Source: Malaya genurostris (taxonomy: Eukaryota > Arthropoda > Insecta > Diptera > Culicidae). From it: DNA of 64,000 nt. Below the pieces are notes generated by a model, which saw only the letters and a program-made list of their open reading frames with translations, had not been told where the DNA came from and made no database searches. Below are positions 1 to 11,807 of the stretch, in pieces. Positions within the stretch are counted from its first letter, which is position 1; the number at the start of each line of letters is the position of its first letter. A program made the position numbers and the translations under genes. The stretch is from positions 160,023,352 through 160,087,351 of the forward strand of contig NC_080571.1 of assembly GCF_030247185.1 (NCBI RefSeq). The letters are read 5' to 3'.

Positions 1-26
1 GATTATTATTATTATTATTATTATTA
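1..26. repeat. (TTA)n microsatellite
   Basis: The window opens with uninterrupted TTA triplets. A similar ATT-rich tract occurs at about 19352-19383 beside a histone relic. Confidence 0.9.
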
Positions 27-119
27 GTATTAACATCACTACACAACGTGTACGAAATAGAACAAAGCACGCCTTGTTCGTTTTGTGTTTTCTTCTTCTT
101 TCGGTGTACATGTTGTCAC

Positions 120-1062
120 TCTATATGATGATTTTAAAACTTTGGCACTCATCGCCCTGTAACTGCGGAACCGGAAGTCGGATCCGGATGAAATTTCACA
201 GTAGGTTTAAAGACAGTATGAACTTCAATTCAAATCAAGATTTGTGAAAATCGGTTCAAGCATCGCAGAGAAATCGAAGTGAATTTGGTTTTAGGAGATT
301 TTCTTCTCCACTTTCGGTGCTCTCGGAACAGGAAAAGAGGGGACCAGTAGTGCCGAATTAAGTTTTCATGCCCACAAACTAACAAGCACTGCAAACTAGA
401 AAAATTTATCAGACAGTTTTATGGGATTTGTACCTGTTTTTAACCATCGTTCGTGGGAAAATACTAATAAAATTGGTAATTTTCCACTTATCACGCTTTA
501 GTTCCGAAATTTTTAGGATATTATAAGACCTTTCATTTGAATCCTAGTTTGCAAAAATCGGTTGAGTTGTTCCAGATATAATTGAGTGTAAACTTTTTCT
601 CAAATTTTCACATATTACCATATAACTCCGGAGCCGGAAGTCACATTCAAATGAAATTCAAATGCAAGCTATGGGACCGTAATACCTTTTATTTGAATCT
701 TAGTTGTGTAAATCGCTTCAGCCATCTCTGAAAAAAGTGAGTGCATATTTTTTTCACTTTTTTGGTACATATCATCCTATATCTCCGGAACCGGAAGTCG
801 GATCGGAATGAAATTCAATAGCAGGCTATGGGACTATGAGACCTTTCATTTGAATCTTTGATTGTGAAAATCGGTTTAGCCATCTCTGAGAAAAGTGAGT
901 GCATATTTTTGTTACATACACACACATACACACACAGACATTTGCTCAGTTCGTCGAGCTGAGTCGAATGGTATATGACATTCGGAAGTCCGGGCCTCGG
1001 TTGAAAAGTCGATTTTCACAGTGATTGCGTAGCCTTTCTATATGAGAAAGGCAAAAAGGATT
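120..1062 (+). repeat. Dispersed CCGGAAGTCGGATC repeat, 5' truncated
   Basis: Degenerate monomers carry the recurring core CCGGAACCGGAAGTCGGATC followed by text like CCTTTCATTTGAATC. They lead into a (CACATA)n stretch, a block GTCGAATGGTATATGACA, and a terminal hairpin CCTTTCTATATGAGAAAG at about 1033-1051 followed by GCAAAAA. Related copies lie at 13.7-14.9, 16.3-17.0, 30.8-33.1, 33.9-35.1 and, inverted, 55.8-56.5 kb. There is no coding capacity. The family is unnamed here; the order of blocks is seen directly, and its mobility class is not known to me. Confidence 0.8.
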
Positions 1063-1199
1063 TGAGAACGTTTTTATATTTCGACGAATATGAAATAAGC
1101 ATAAATAATAATGATATCATCAGTCGGAGTTGAAGATTTGTTCGCAAATAGCTCTTGGCTCTTGGAAATGTTTTCTGGCTACCTAGAGTTTCATTGATC

Positions 1200-1430
1200 T
1201 GAATCACTAACAGTCTTTTTGAAGACTAACAATTAGTCAGCCTTTCTAAAGGCTATACAAAGAGTGATATTCTAATATAATCAAGACTATGAAATTAATC
1301 AGCCTTTTTTTTTCGAACTAATCAGTCTTTATAAGGACTACCACAAAATCAGTCTTTATCAAAACTTATCCAAACTAGGAGTCTAATCGAAACTAATTTA
1401 GCCTATTTAATTTATATTCTTCAAAAATGC
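1200..1430 (+). promoter_or_regulatory. Jockey J1 5' UTR with serial short hairpins
   Basis: Several short imperfect palindromes follow each other, for example AGTCTTTTTGAAGACT and AGCCTTTCTAAAGGCT. J2 repeats the series at about 5218-5360 with sequence changes that keep most of the pairing. A promoter or RNA-structure role is inference; only the hairpins are seen. Confidence 0.5.
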
Positions 1431-1583
1431 CTGCGTTCAACCGGAAAGGCAACAAGTATAAGGTTAAAAGTAATTCAGTACGGAAGAAATCCCAATCCGT
1501 TATTTAAAATTTTTATAAAACAATTAACGATCTTATACAATCTGAATATAAAAATAAAAGACAACCGAGAGACTTCCCTTTCG

Positions 1584-2330
1584 TTGATCCTATGCCGTCT
1601 AACAATTCCAAAAATGGACGCTTATCGTTCTGGGAAGAAACAACAATCTATGTCTACAGTGACGGTGATGATTTCCGACTTCAAAGCATTCCGTACTGAG
1701 CTTTATACTTTTCTCCTGGAAGTAAAAGTATCATTTCAAATCGGACGAATAGGAGAATGTCGAGTCTTGGTTGATGGACTGGAAGATTACGAACGTCTTA
1801 TCCGATATTTGTCCAAAAAACTTCATTCGTTTAATTCATTTAATATAAAATCAGATAGACCCTTCAAAGCTGTCTTGGAAAGCTTATCAAATGATCAAAG
1901 TACTGATGAAATTGCAAATGAATTTAAAAAATTGCTTGGTTTTGCCCCTTCCCAAGTAACTTATGAAACAAGAGCGAATGATACTTCTAAACCACGCTCT
2001 GGAATTTCCCATGAACTTTACCTAAAACACTTCAATCGAACTGATCTAAACAATTTGCAAACTTTAGAAAAAGTACGTTTCATTTTCCACATTAAAATTC
2101 ATTGTGAACAATATAAACGGCATAATGGGATTGCAGGCTTCGGCCATGGTACCAAAAACTGTCATATGAACGTATGGTGTTTGAATTATGGTAAATCGCA
2201 TTTGAAAGACGTCTGCCCAATGAATGAAACCACTGATAAATTTTCATGTTCTAATTGTGATGGAAATCACAAATCCAATCATTCGAAATGTTATGTCAGG
2301 GCAAAAATATTAAACGTTCGTTCGCTTTAA
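1584..2330 (+). pseudogene. Jockey J1 ORF1 (gag-like nucleic-acid-binding protein)
   Basis: The frame is open for 248 codons, and the first methionine is not certain to be the original start. The C-terminal third holds the remains of cysteine knuckles: C-x2-C-x4-H type residues are visible in the segment around CSNCDGNHKSNHSKC. In a live Jockey ORF1 this region binds the element RNA. Compared with J2 at 13156-13350, which retains the segment containing NLTQCRRYQGFGH, this copy has an internal deletion, and LNYGKSH replaces the LNCGKSH of J2, so one knuckle cysteine is lost. I treat it as a decayed ORF1. It lies about 500 bp upstream of the ORF2 remains. Confidence 0.7.
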
Positions 2331-2849
2331 TAACAAGTCAAATCAACGACCTTAAATTTACAGAACATACTTGAAAATTTAAAAATAGATGCAATTGACA
2401 CGCCTAATTCTTCTAGGGCGTTTATTTCTTAGAATGTAAAACAAAAAGTAGGTACGCCTTCCAATTCGTTTTCTAACGAAAACAATTTATTTACTGGTAG
2501 ATCGACCACGTCATCATCTTCTTCTAATGACAGTTACGCTTTTGTAACGGGTAGACAACTACCACTTAATTCTTCTAATTAAACAAACAAAAAACAGAGA
2601 CGTCTTCCATTTCGTCTTCTAACGAGAACAATTTATTAATAGGTAGATCTTCATCTTCTTCTAATGACAGTTACACGAGCGTAACAGGTAAACATATACC
2701 TAATAATATTCCTTCAATGCCATTCGCTTCTTTAAACGAAGTCGATTTAGGCGATACAACGGAAAAAAAAATAATCTACCTACAAGATCAACTTTTTCAA
2801 ATGATCATCCGAATGAATTCGACTTCATCACTTTTTGAAGCATTTCAAG

Positions 2850-4690
2850 TTGGATGGCAATAATATTATAAACGATATTGAAAATGGAGTGAAGATGAAT
2901 TTTTTAAAGTCCATAAAATTCATATTGCCATTGTGACAGATATATTTCTTAAACCACGTCAACTTGAAAAGCATCCACATTATGTGGATCATCTATTTGA
3001 CAATTTCACTGGAATGCGTGGTGGAGTTGCCATTTTCCTCAAACGGCAAATTAAACATCGAATTTTACTTTCGTTCAATACTAAAGTTATTTAAAGCTTG
3101 GGAATCGTAGTTAAATTTCTTTGATTGCTGGAGCATATTTGCCATTCCAATGCACAGGTGAACAAATAAATTTCTTCAAAGGCGATTTGCAAAAACTCAC
3201 AAGATATCGACCGAAATTATTCGTAATAGGGGACTTAAATTCTAAGCATGTCCAGTGGAATTGTAGGCAAAAAACGATTATAGTAAAATACTTCATGATC
3301 AACTCTCTGCTGGCTACTTTACAGCTCTCTATCCCAGTAATCCTACTTGCTTCTCTTCTGTGAAAAATCCCTCTACAATTGATCTGGTTCTAACATACTA
3401 AATTCACATTTGTAGTGAACCGATTACATATGCTGACTTTGACTCAGGTCATCTTCTTCAAACATACAGACTTTCCAACGAAGTTATAAATAATCCTATT
3501 AGTTCTATATTCAACTATCATAGCGTTAATTGGTTGGATTACTGTTCACATTGAAAATCATGTGGATCATGAAATTATTTTAGAAAATTCTGCAGACATC
3601 GACACAGCAATAGATAATTTGAATCATTACATTATCGAAGCTAGAAATCTTTCAGTTCCCTAAGCTCAAACTGAGTTAAATTCTCCTATCTCCGATGACA
3701 ATCTTCAACTGCTCATTCGGTTGAAGATTGTTCGTCGACGACAATATCAACGATCTCTTGATCCTGCTATGAAAACCATAGCTAAGGATTTACAAAAAGA
3801 AATTAAACATACATTTACTCTTTTGCGAAATGAAAATTTCACAAAAGAAGTTGGACAAATTGAACCTTATTCTAAGCCATTCTGGGAACTTTCTAAAGTT
3901 CTTAAGAAACCTCAGAAACCAACTTCACTGAAATATGATCATATTTCAACTCAAGTGTTAGTACAAGATGACATTATTGAGACGAATTTTGATGAAATTA
4001 AGTCAATTATTAGGAAACTTAAAAACATGAAGGCTCCTGGTAATGATGGAGTCTTTAATATTCTTATTAAAAATCTTCCCGATGTTACCTTGAGACTCTT
4101 AGTTAAAATTTTCAACAAGTGGTTTTCATTAGCTTACTTCCCAAAAATATGGAAACACGCCAATGTAATTCCTATCCTCAAAGCTGACAAAAAACCAGCA
4201 GAAACATCAAGTTATCGACTAGTAATTAATTTACTTTCTTCTATCAGTAAACTTTTTGAAAAACAATATTTTATTGAGAATGATGATTCCTATAAATGAG
4301 AATTCAATTTTTAACCAGAGTAGTTTAGATTGCGTCATGAATATTCAACTAATCATCAATTTGTAAGAGTAACGAACATGATAGAAGCTAATAAATCTTG
4401 TGGGTTATCCGCTGGAGTTGCTCTTCTAGACATAGAAAAAGCATTCGACAATGTTTGGCACAAAGGTTTAATAGCAAAAATGTCTGATTTCCAGTTTCCT
4501 ATTTATTTGATCAAAATTATTGAACTGATCGTACTCTTCAGGTTAGCTATCTGAATTGCTACCCGTACTAGCAGATGTTTCGCAGGGTTCGAGCGTAGCT
4601 CTAATCTTGTATAATATTTTCACTTCTGATCTAAAAATCGGTAGCGAAGGCTGTCAGAAATCGCTATTCTGTGACAACACAAGTATGCTA
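2850..4690 (+). pseudogene. Jockey J1 ORF2 (endonuclease-reverse transcriptase), broken
   Basis: Homology to a LINE ORF2 continues across several frames. An AP-endonuclease piece contains VIGDLNSKHVQWN (about 3220-3260). RT pieces contain the KNMKAPGNDGV motif (about 4020), the IPILKADKKP block (about 4170) and LDIEKAFDNVWHKGL (about 4420). The frame is interrupted repeatedly, for example by stops near 3361, 4297 and 4552. The YADD region is reached only as the degraded FCDNTSML. Beyond about 4692 the coding homology ends. The protein would nick target DNA and copy element RNA; this copy cannot encode it. Confidence 0.75.
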
Positions 4691-4704
4691 GCCACACGAA
4701 AAAA

Positions 4705-5035
4705 ATTTCAAAATGTTGTTCCAATGATGCTTTTTATTGTAAAACATTTGAATTTATTTTGTTAAACGATAATTCTGGGAAAAATTTCAAAAATTTTGAT
4801 TTTTTTCATCGTCTAGATCCTACGCCAAAACAGTAATCGGTGTCAACAGCAGCAATCGTAGAACAAAATACCACGAAAAATTGAAAATTTTGTTCGAATG
4901 ATGCTTTTTATTATGCAAAACATTTGAATTTATTTTGCTGAACGTTATTCTGAAAAAATTAAAAACTGATGATTTTTTTCATCGTCTAGATCCTACGTCA
5001 ACAGCAGCAATCGGAGTCAACAGCGGCCATCGGAG
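4705..5035 (+). repeat. Tandem duplication in J1 3' region
   Basis: Two diverged units of about 160 bp follow each other. Each holds ATGATGCTTTTTATT, a segment like CATTTGAATTTATTTTG, and CATCGTCTAGATCCTACG followed by CAGCAGCAATCG. The units start near 4709 and 4877. Confidence 0.7.
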
Positions 5036-5362
5036 ATTTATAGATGAATTAGGCCGGCTTACATTATTCAAAAGAAAATAAAAGACCAACACATGGACGG
5101 ATTAGTCAACATAGTCTTTGAATTCGACGTAAAAAAATAAATAAATAAATAAATATAAATAATGATATCATCAGTCGGTGTTGAAGAGTTGTTCGCGAAT
5201 ATCTCTACCTGAATCACTAACAGCCTTTTTGAAGACTAACAACTAGTCAGCCTTTCTCAAGGCTATACAAAGAGTGATATTCTGATATAATCAGTCTTTT
5301 TCAAGACTATGAAATTAATCAGCCTTTTTTCTTCGAACTAATCAGTCTTTATTAAGATTACC

Positions 5363-5372
5363 ACAAAATCAG
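5363..5372 (+). repeat. SINE target-site duplication, left copy
   Basis: ACAAAATCAG here is repeated exactly at 5557-5566 on the other side of the SINE. The uninterrupted site is present in J1 near 1344. Confidence 0.85.
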
Positions 5373-5556
5373 CCAACCGTGTTGGCGGTTCAATGCATTC
5401 GAGCATTCGAGCCTCGACCTGGAAGGATTCTTAGAGTCAGTAGGATCCATAGTACTAGCCATGCAATGATTCTGTACACTAAGAATCGGCTGCGAAGTCT
5501 GTTGAAGCAGAAAGGCCAACTTCCACAAAAGGAATGTAATGCCAAGACTTTGCTTT
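5373..5556 (+). mobile_element. tRNA-type SINE, 5' truncated
   Basis: A 184-bp insertion within the J2 5' UTR is flanked by the 10-bp duplication ACAAAATCAG. Its 5' part holds a B-box-like GGCGGTTCAATGC, and it ends ATGCCAAGACTTTGCTTT. The sequence resembles a SINE class that I recall as very common in Aedes and Culex; the name is not asserted. It encodes no protein and would have relied on LINE enzymes for movement. Confidence 0.75.
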
Positions 5557-5727
5557 ACAAAATCAGTCTTTATCAAAACTTATTCAAACTAGGAGTCTAA
5601 TCGAAACTAATTTGGCCTAGTTAATTTATATTCTGCCTGCGCTCAACCGGAAAGGCAACAAGCCTGAGGTTAAAAATAATTCAGTACGGAAGAAATCCCT
5701 ATCCGTTATTCAAAATGTTTAAAAAAA

Positions 5728-5937
5728 CTTCGGCTCGTCAGTGCTTAAAGCAGTTCAGATTGAACTGCCATCTCGTGCCTAGCAGTTCAACTTAAACCTT
5801 ATTATAGCACTTGTGCAATATTGTTTGAGGGTTGCATAAGTAGTGCAAACTTTGCGTCTGCTTAGCGTTTTAAGTTGAACTGCTAGGCACGAGATGGCAG
5901 TTCAATCTGAACTGCTTTAAGCACTGACGAGCAGAAG
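5728..5937. mobile_element. MITE with about 65-bp terminal inverted repeats
   Basis: The left arm starting CTTCGGCTCGTCAGTGCT is matched in reverse by the right arm ending AGCACTGACGAGCAGAAG. Pairing continues through GAACTGCCATCTCGTGCC. The spacer of about 80 bp has no reading frame. The element lies in the J2 5' UTR. No clear target duplication could be read, so the superfamily is open. Confidence 0.85.
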
Positions 5938-6225
5938 GCGAAACGCGAAGAAATGAGAGTAAAAGTATCACTTCAAATCGGACGAATAGGAGAATGTCGA
6001 GTCTTGGTGGATGGATTGGAAGATTACGAACGTCTTATCCGATATTTGTCCAAAAAACTTTATTCGTTTTATTCATTTGATATAAAATCAGATAGACCCT
6101 TCAAAGCTGCCTTGGAAAGCTTATCAAATGATCAAAGTACTGATGAAATTAAAAATGAATTTAAAGAATTGCTTGGTTTTGCCCTTCCCAAGTCATACTT
6201 ATGAAAAAAGAGCGAATGGTACTTA

Positions 6226-6558
6226 TGTTCGCCTTACCTTGGTGTGTTCCGGTTCGAAAAAACGTCCGAGGCCAAATATGCGGACAGTTCTCTTTTTCTT
6301 GTACCTTTCCTTTCAGGTCTCAACTGCAGCAGAGTATCAACCGGCAAGTGTATCTACAGGTAAGTAATTCCCATGCACGTAACCGATTATGTGATCACCA
6401 ATACATACAATGAGTCGGTCGAGTATTCTACCTTGCCGTGTACAGTTCTTGACTTTCTGCGCAAAGCGGCTCATTTAGAAATCATCCAACTTAACTTCAC
6501 GAAGAGGATTGATACTTGTATAATAGTTTTGCTTTTCTCTTTATACTATACTTAAACA
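6226..6558 (-). repeat. BEL-2 3' LTR
   Basis: It starts TGTTCGCC and ends TTAAACA on the plus strand. It shares the stretch CCAAATATGCGGACAGTTCT and about 130 bp around it with the right LTR. Its inner edge reads TTAGCCGGCCACC, like the inner edge TAGCCGGCCGCC of the young BEL-1 element. Confidence 0.75.
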
Positions 6559-6760
6559 TTAGCCGGCCACCTAAATTTGTTTACAAATTTATATTCACAC
6601 ATATGTTAACCTTTTTTTCAGAGCTAAATCCTTTAAATTCAGTTAAGTGGAACAATTTGTGTCTTCTGTAGTGGATGCTGCTACCCCTTGAGGATCTTCG
6701 ATGTCGGTGTTCATCGGAAGTGGATAAATTCTGGATACTGGACGCGTGTCAAAACTAAAA

Positions 6761-7734
6761 CTAGTTGCCTACTTCTAATTGGACCGTGGTTGAAGATTTT
6801 TGATGCTGGCTGTTTATTTTGGTCAAATACTCCTTTTTCCATCGAACCCAATGTTGTTGAATCAGCTGCTGTAATTGCTGATAGTGTTTTAATCGATTGG
6901 GTTTTATTTTAGTGTAATCTGGATCTTGTAATGCTCCCAGTGATGATCCCGTAAGGATATGTCCTGGAGTTAACACGTCGAGCTCAGAGGGATCTTCCGA
7001 AAGTGAAGTGGACGAGTGTTCATGTTGGCCTCGATCTGCGTTAATAGAGTGACGAAATCTTCCTACGATAGTTTACATTGACCGATCGTTTTGATCAACG
7101 AAGTTTTTGCTGTTATTACTGCTGCTTCCCATAGCCCTCCGAAATTGGGTGCTCGAGAAGGTTCGAATTTCCATTGAATGCCTCTATTGATAATTTTTTC
7201 ATGACTAGGTTTATCGTTGAGCATGTGATACAGTGCCATCAGAGTATTTTTTGCTCCCTTAAAATTAGTTCCATTATCGGAATGAATTTGTTGAGGCAAA
7301 CCACGACGTGCTATGAAACGACGTAAAGCGGCGATAAATGCGTTTGTGGAAAGATTGCAGACCAACTCCAAATGCACGGCTTTAGTAGCATAGTAAATAA
7401 AAACAGCTATGAATGCCTTTTGCGGGGATGCTCAGCGATGTACTGGTTTCATATAAAATGGGCCGCAATAGTCCACTCCAGTGATGGTAAATGGTCTACT
7501 GGGTACAGTGCGGATCTTGGGAAGTTGACCAACGGGCTGAGTAGCAGGGACAAGTCGGTTTCGAAAACATATGAGACACTTACGACACACAAAATTAACC
7601 AAGTCTTTACCACGTAACGGCCAGAACCCTTGACGAATCGATGCCAATGTCATACAAGGGCCTGAATGCAACGTGAAGGTGTGATAATGCTGTGCGATGA
7701 GGCGAGGTAGTGGATGCTTACTTGGAAGAATCAT
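6761..7734 (-). pseudogene. BEL-2 integrase remains
   Basis: Three minus-strand segments in different frames cover an integrase. At 7432-7734 lies the N-terminal zinc-binding part (a histidine-rich stretch followed by CRKCLICFRN) and DYCGPF with the first catalytic Asp. At 7063-7377 is the core, with HSDNGTNFKGA holding the second Asp and PSRAPNFGGLWEAAV holding the BEL/Pao motif that carries the final Glu. At 6761-6976 is the C-terminal tail starting near TPGHILTG. The frames are broken between the segments, so no enzyme is encoded. In an active element the product inserts cDNA into the host genome. Confidence 0.8.
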
Positions 7735-7767
7735 AGGGTGCTTGGCTTGGTATACTTCTTCGGAGTG

Positions 7768-8679
7768 TTAAGGCCGGCCACCTACACGAAGGATTCCATT
7801 GGTATCAATTATTGGACGACGATATTTTAATGCTGAATGTGATGGAAGTGGTCGCTTGGTTTTTAACGCCTTCAACTCTTCGTGGAACGTTTGCTGCTGC
7901 ACACCTTTGACCAATGCTTCTTTGGCTGCTTGCATTTCTTGTGCTGTGACAAATATATCAGTTGTATGTTTAAATTTACCCTTGCAAGCGTTTACGAAGC
8001 GTAGTATATAGGCTGTAACACGTACCAGCTTTAGAAATGACGAATATCTCTCATATAGACAGTCTACGGTCGAGTTTTGATGAACTACTAGTATGGTTTT
8101 TCTTCTCTCTAAAATATCTTCTGGCGGAGGCTCTAGATTATGGTGCTCAGGCCAATTTTCCTGCGATTTTTGGAGCCAAGACGGGCCCTCGAGCCAAATT
8201 ATATTTGCGATGAAATTCTTTGATAGCATTCCACGACATACATAGTCGGCCGGGTTTTCAACTCCTTTGGCGTGGTTCCAGCTATGTCCTCGAGTAAGAT
8301 TTTGTATTTCAGAAGTGCGATTTCCGACGAAAGTCTGCCAAGTGTTGGATGGTGCTTGTATCCAGTGTAGAGTGACGGTGGAATCTGACCAAAACCAGCA
8401 AAAAATTCCTTCCATTCGTAATGCTTCTGAGACCCTGGCGTATTGTTTGGCTTCCAAAAGAGCAGCACACAACTCCAAGCGAGGTAGAGAAAGCCGTTTG
8501 AGTGGAGCTACACGAGATTTTGATGATATGAGCGTAACCTTGATTTCGCCATCCTTGTTGGTCGAACTTTCATAAATACAAGCTCCGTATGCCAGTTCCG
8601 AGGCATCGCAGAAAACGTGAAACTGAGTATCCGTTGGTTTGGCTAGAAACAAACATCTTGGTATCTTGAACGATCTCAA
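7768..8679 (-). pseudogene. BEL-2 RNase H domain remains
   Basis: An open segment of about 303 codons starts at FHVFCDASELAYGACIY, the first RNase H Asp motif of BEL/Pao polyproteins. It continues through LPRLELCAALL and FWSDSTVTLHWI, which carry the Glu and further Asp residues. It also spans the linker to integrase, with NPADYVCRGM. The fold is intact locally, but neighbouring pol segments are out of frame with it. Confidence 0.8.
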
Positions 8680-8848
8680 CTCAGGTAACGTAGAACTCTT
8701 CCCTCCTAGCGTTTACAGTAACGGTAATTGGATCATCCCATCCAACGGAAGACAACCGAAGCTGCTGCATGTGAATCTTAGCCCAAGCTATAACAGGTGA
8801 CACAAGTCCAAGAGGATCGTAAAACTGAGCTATCGCCGAAAATATCTT

Positions 8849-9815
8849 TCACTTTGTCCATTGCTCGCCATGTTTGATATCTCGAACATCGAAGCAGAAC
8901 TTATCTGGTCCAGTCTCCCAGGCAACTCCTAGTGTTTTCACCTTTAGTTCCTTTTCAAAATGTAGAATGGTGGGTCCTTCCGGGGCAATTTCCAAAGCTT
9001 CTGAGACATTTGAATTCCATTTTCGAAGCTGTAGTCCTGCTTCCGCCATGAGTGTTTGTATCTTCAAAAGATTCCGCTCCTGATAGAAAATCGTCCATAT
9101 GCAAATCTTCCGCTACTGCAACAGATACTGATTTTTGGTTTCTCGCACTATTCAAAGCCAATTGCTTAAGCACTCGTGTTGTCAGGAACGACGATGGAGA
9201 AAGACCGTAGGTGACAATGAGAAGCTTATAAACCTGAATCGGCTCTGATGGGTTGAAACGCCAGACAATTCTCTGCAATGGTGTATCTTCTGAATGTACG
9301 CGTATTTGCCGATACATCTTTTCTATGTCGGCAACCAAAGCGACAGCGTGTTTGCGGAAGCGTATCATTAGATCTAGCAAATCATCCTGTATTACCGGTC
9401 CAGTAAGAAGCGTATCATTAAGAGAAAAATTCGTAGAAGTTTTTGCTGAACCATCGAACACGACTCGCACCTTTGTTGTTGAGCTTCATTCCTTGAAAAC
9501 TTGATGAAGAGGAAGGTAACAAACTGGTTTTCGCTCTTCCCGCAAACCGTCCACTAAGCCGATGAGCTTCATATGTTCCAGATCTAGATACTCTTGTATG
9601 AATTCACAGTACTGCTTCTTCAGTTCGGAGTCCTTCGTCAACCGCCTGTCCAAATGTTGAAATTTTCGTATTGCTGCATCCTTCGATTCTCCAGTCATTT
9701 CGTGGAAATTCATGTGCTTTGGATAGCGCACTACAAATCGCCCGTTTGTATCACGACTGACCGTATTCCGGAAATGTAGTTCACAATCTTCCTCTTCTTG
9801 GGTCCGAGGCAGCAT
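8849..9815 (-). pseudogene. BEL-2 reverse transcriptase remains
   Basis: Segment 9486-9815 covers the entry to RT (RFVVRYPK block). Segment 8955-9470 covers RVVFDGSAKTS, ADIEKMYRQI and the catalytic box, here DLHMDDFLSG, in which the usual aromatic residue before the MDD is His. Segment 8849-9067 continues with LRKWNSN and KTLGVAWE in a shifted frame. At least one frameshift lies between 8955 and 9070. In the live family the enzyme copies element RNA into DNA in the particle. Confidence 0.8.
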
Positions 9816-9995
9816 TTCCGATAGTTCTTCGATTGTCCAAAACCTTTCGATGGATTTATTCAGCTATTTTGTTACAGCTAAGTTGCAGTTCACTGTTGAT
9901 ATTCCACCGTTCCAATCGGATTCACCTGCTGCAACCCATCCGAAAACCGTGTTGTCGAAAACTGGAAGAGTATTGTCGATCCTACGAATTTGTAA

Positions 9996-11726
9996 TCAAC
10001 CACCATCCATGAGATAAAAATCGTAATAAAACTGTGAACCAAGTACCAAGTCAATCGGACGCGAAATGTATAATTCAGGATCAGCTAATTCCATTTCGGA
10101 CGGTGGATTCCAATGCGCCAATGGTATAGACGCAGATGGCTGATTGTCTGTTACCTGCCCCAAAACCAAGAATTCCATTGGCAACGAAAAATCTAGCGTA
10201 CGTGAGCTAACAACCGTAGATACTTCCCAAGAAATATGCCTTCTTGTTTATCCGATTCCGCTAATTTCCACTTTCTTGTCGCTACGTTGAAGTTTGAGAA
10301 GTTGACATAGTCTTTCTGACATGAGATTTGCCTGTGAACCTGAATCCAGCAACGCCCTAGCGAGATGTGTCCTTTCCCATCTATCCTTCACTTTTAGTAT
10401 CACCGTCAGCAAGAAAATATGCGATCCTATGACCCCCATCGCCATGTTACATGATATAGATGCGACCGAACTAGAAACCAAACCTCCAGAGTTCGACGCA
10501 GCCCCAGAAGTCGATGGATACCCACCACTCTCAGTTGTACCTGCCGCAGAAGATGAACCGGAACCAGAAAATCCGGGATGAAGTAAAGAATGATACTTCT
10601 TAGAACAGGTTTTGCACCGATATTTCGACGGACAATCTAGTGCCAAATGATTACGTCCCATACAGTTACTGCACAATCTCTTAGAGTTGGTGATCTGCAG
10701 TCTTTTATCAACTGGATACTTAAAAAAAGTCGGACATCTTGCAATCAGTTTGGACCCGAACTTTCAGTCGCCGCGTTGACCGATACCTTCCCTGGTCTGT
10801 ATTTAGCACCGTTCAGAGAATACAAATAAGCTGAACTTGAAGAGTGTTGATCCACAGAAACTGCATCAAGCACACGAGTCTGCTTCTTCAGAAAGTTTAC
10901 TAATACGGAAAACGATGGTTCATCGTCACCTGAAGCATGCTCCTCCAAGCGTTTTTGAGTAACGTCATCCAGTTTTTTCGCCCAACTGATCCAGAATTTT
11001 TGTATTACGCTCAAAACAGTCTATGATGTCGTGAATAGCAACAGCGGATTCCTTTTTCATCTTCCGATACTCGAATAAAGCGTTCAAGTGTCCCTTTTTT
11101 AGCAAATACTTGTTGGCATACCTAGCGACCAATGCATCCCAAGTCACCCTGTAATTCGCATCACTCATCGGATATGAATCGATTAGTTTTAGAGCATCGC
11201 CCTTGAGAGAAGCCCGCAGGTAATGAAACTTTTTGAAAAACTTAACTTAACTAGGAAGACGAATCTATCAGGGCTCTAAATGTGTCTTGAAATGCAAGCC
11301 ATTTTTCAAAACACCCATCAAATTCAGGCAAGTTTATTTGTGGTATACGTACTTATGTATGCACACTCGCCGATGAAGCTACAGCTGTATTATGTGTCGT
11401 ATTATGCGTTACCGCTTGTGGTAATTCGCCTACCAGCCCCACCCTTACTTGAAGTATTTCTCCTCGAACTTCTCTCGAACGAGTCGGTGGCCTGCGATGT
11501 TCTCCTCGTGATCTTCAGCACTCTCGATTTCGCACTGAATTTCCTCGAATTCATTCCATTTCGTCTCTAGCTTCTCCAGTCGAAATCTAATTTGATTTTC
11601 ATCCGGTGACTCCGTGCTCATCATGAACCTCTCCATCCGAAACAAAAAATCGACTATACTGTCTCTTATATGAATCTTTGATTTCATCTTTTTGCCCACA
11701 GTAGACGTCCAAGACCAAATTTGCAA
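9996..11726 (-). pseudogene. BEL-2 gag and protease remains
   Basis: Minus-strand pieces run from an acidic, coiled-coil-like N-terminal gag part (11445-11726) through capsid-like pieces (10965-11168, YRVTWDALVARYANKY; 10745-11014). They continue into a cysteine region (10248-10676, CSNCMGRNHLALDC and CKTCSKKYHSLLH) joined to the retropepsin motif ALLDSGSQANLMS, and a protease C-terminal piece (9996-10184). Frame changes separate the pieces. The order gag, zinc knuckle, protease, RT agrees with BEL/Pao. Confidence 0.8.
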
Positions 11727-11807
11727 AAAAATGATGCAGCAAACCAGATAATTCTGGAAAATAAATACCAGAAAAGCACCTCGCGAGAGAAATTTAGTGT
11801 GTTGGAC

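Larger units (their letters stand above)
1099..5155 (+). mobile_element. Jockey-clade LINE copy J1, decayed
   Basis: This non-LTR element has a 5' UTR of short hairpins, a gag-like ORF1 with cysteine knuckles, an endonuclease-RT ORF2, and an A-rich AAAT-type tail at about 5129-5155. The 5' boundary was set where J1 and J2 begin to match, at GATATCATCAGTCGG. ORF1 is open but has lost part of a zinc-knuckle segment that the second copy keeps. ORF2 carries stops, frameshifts and a 3' truncation: at about 4692 the RT reading frame passes into a 3' sequence that contains a tandem duplication. The assignment to the Jockey clade (Juan-like) rests on ORF1 and RT motifs and is inference. Confidence 0.8.
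5156..6217 (+). mobile_element. Jockey-clade LINE copy J2, piece a (5' UTR and ORF1 start)
   Basis: The piece begins directly after the A-rich tail of J1 with the same GATATCATCAGTCGG start, so the two copies are head-to-tail. It contains a SINE (5373-5556) and a MITE (5728-5937). The ORF1 N-terminal part is open at 5953-6204 and matches J1 around KVSFQIGRIGECRVLVDG. It stops where the LTR of a BEL/Pao element begins (about 6226) and the same ORF1 sequence resumes at about 13083. Confidence 0.8.
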
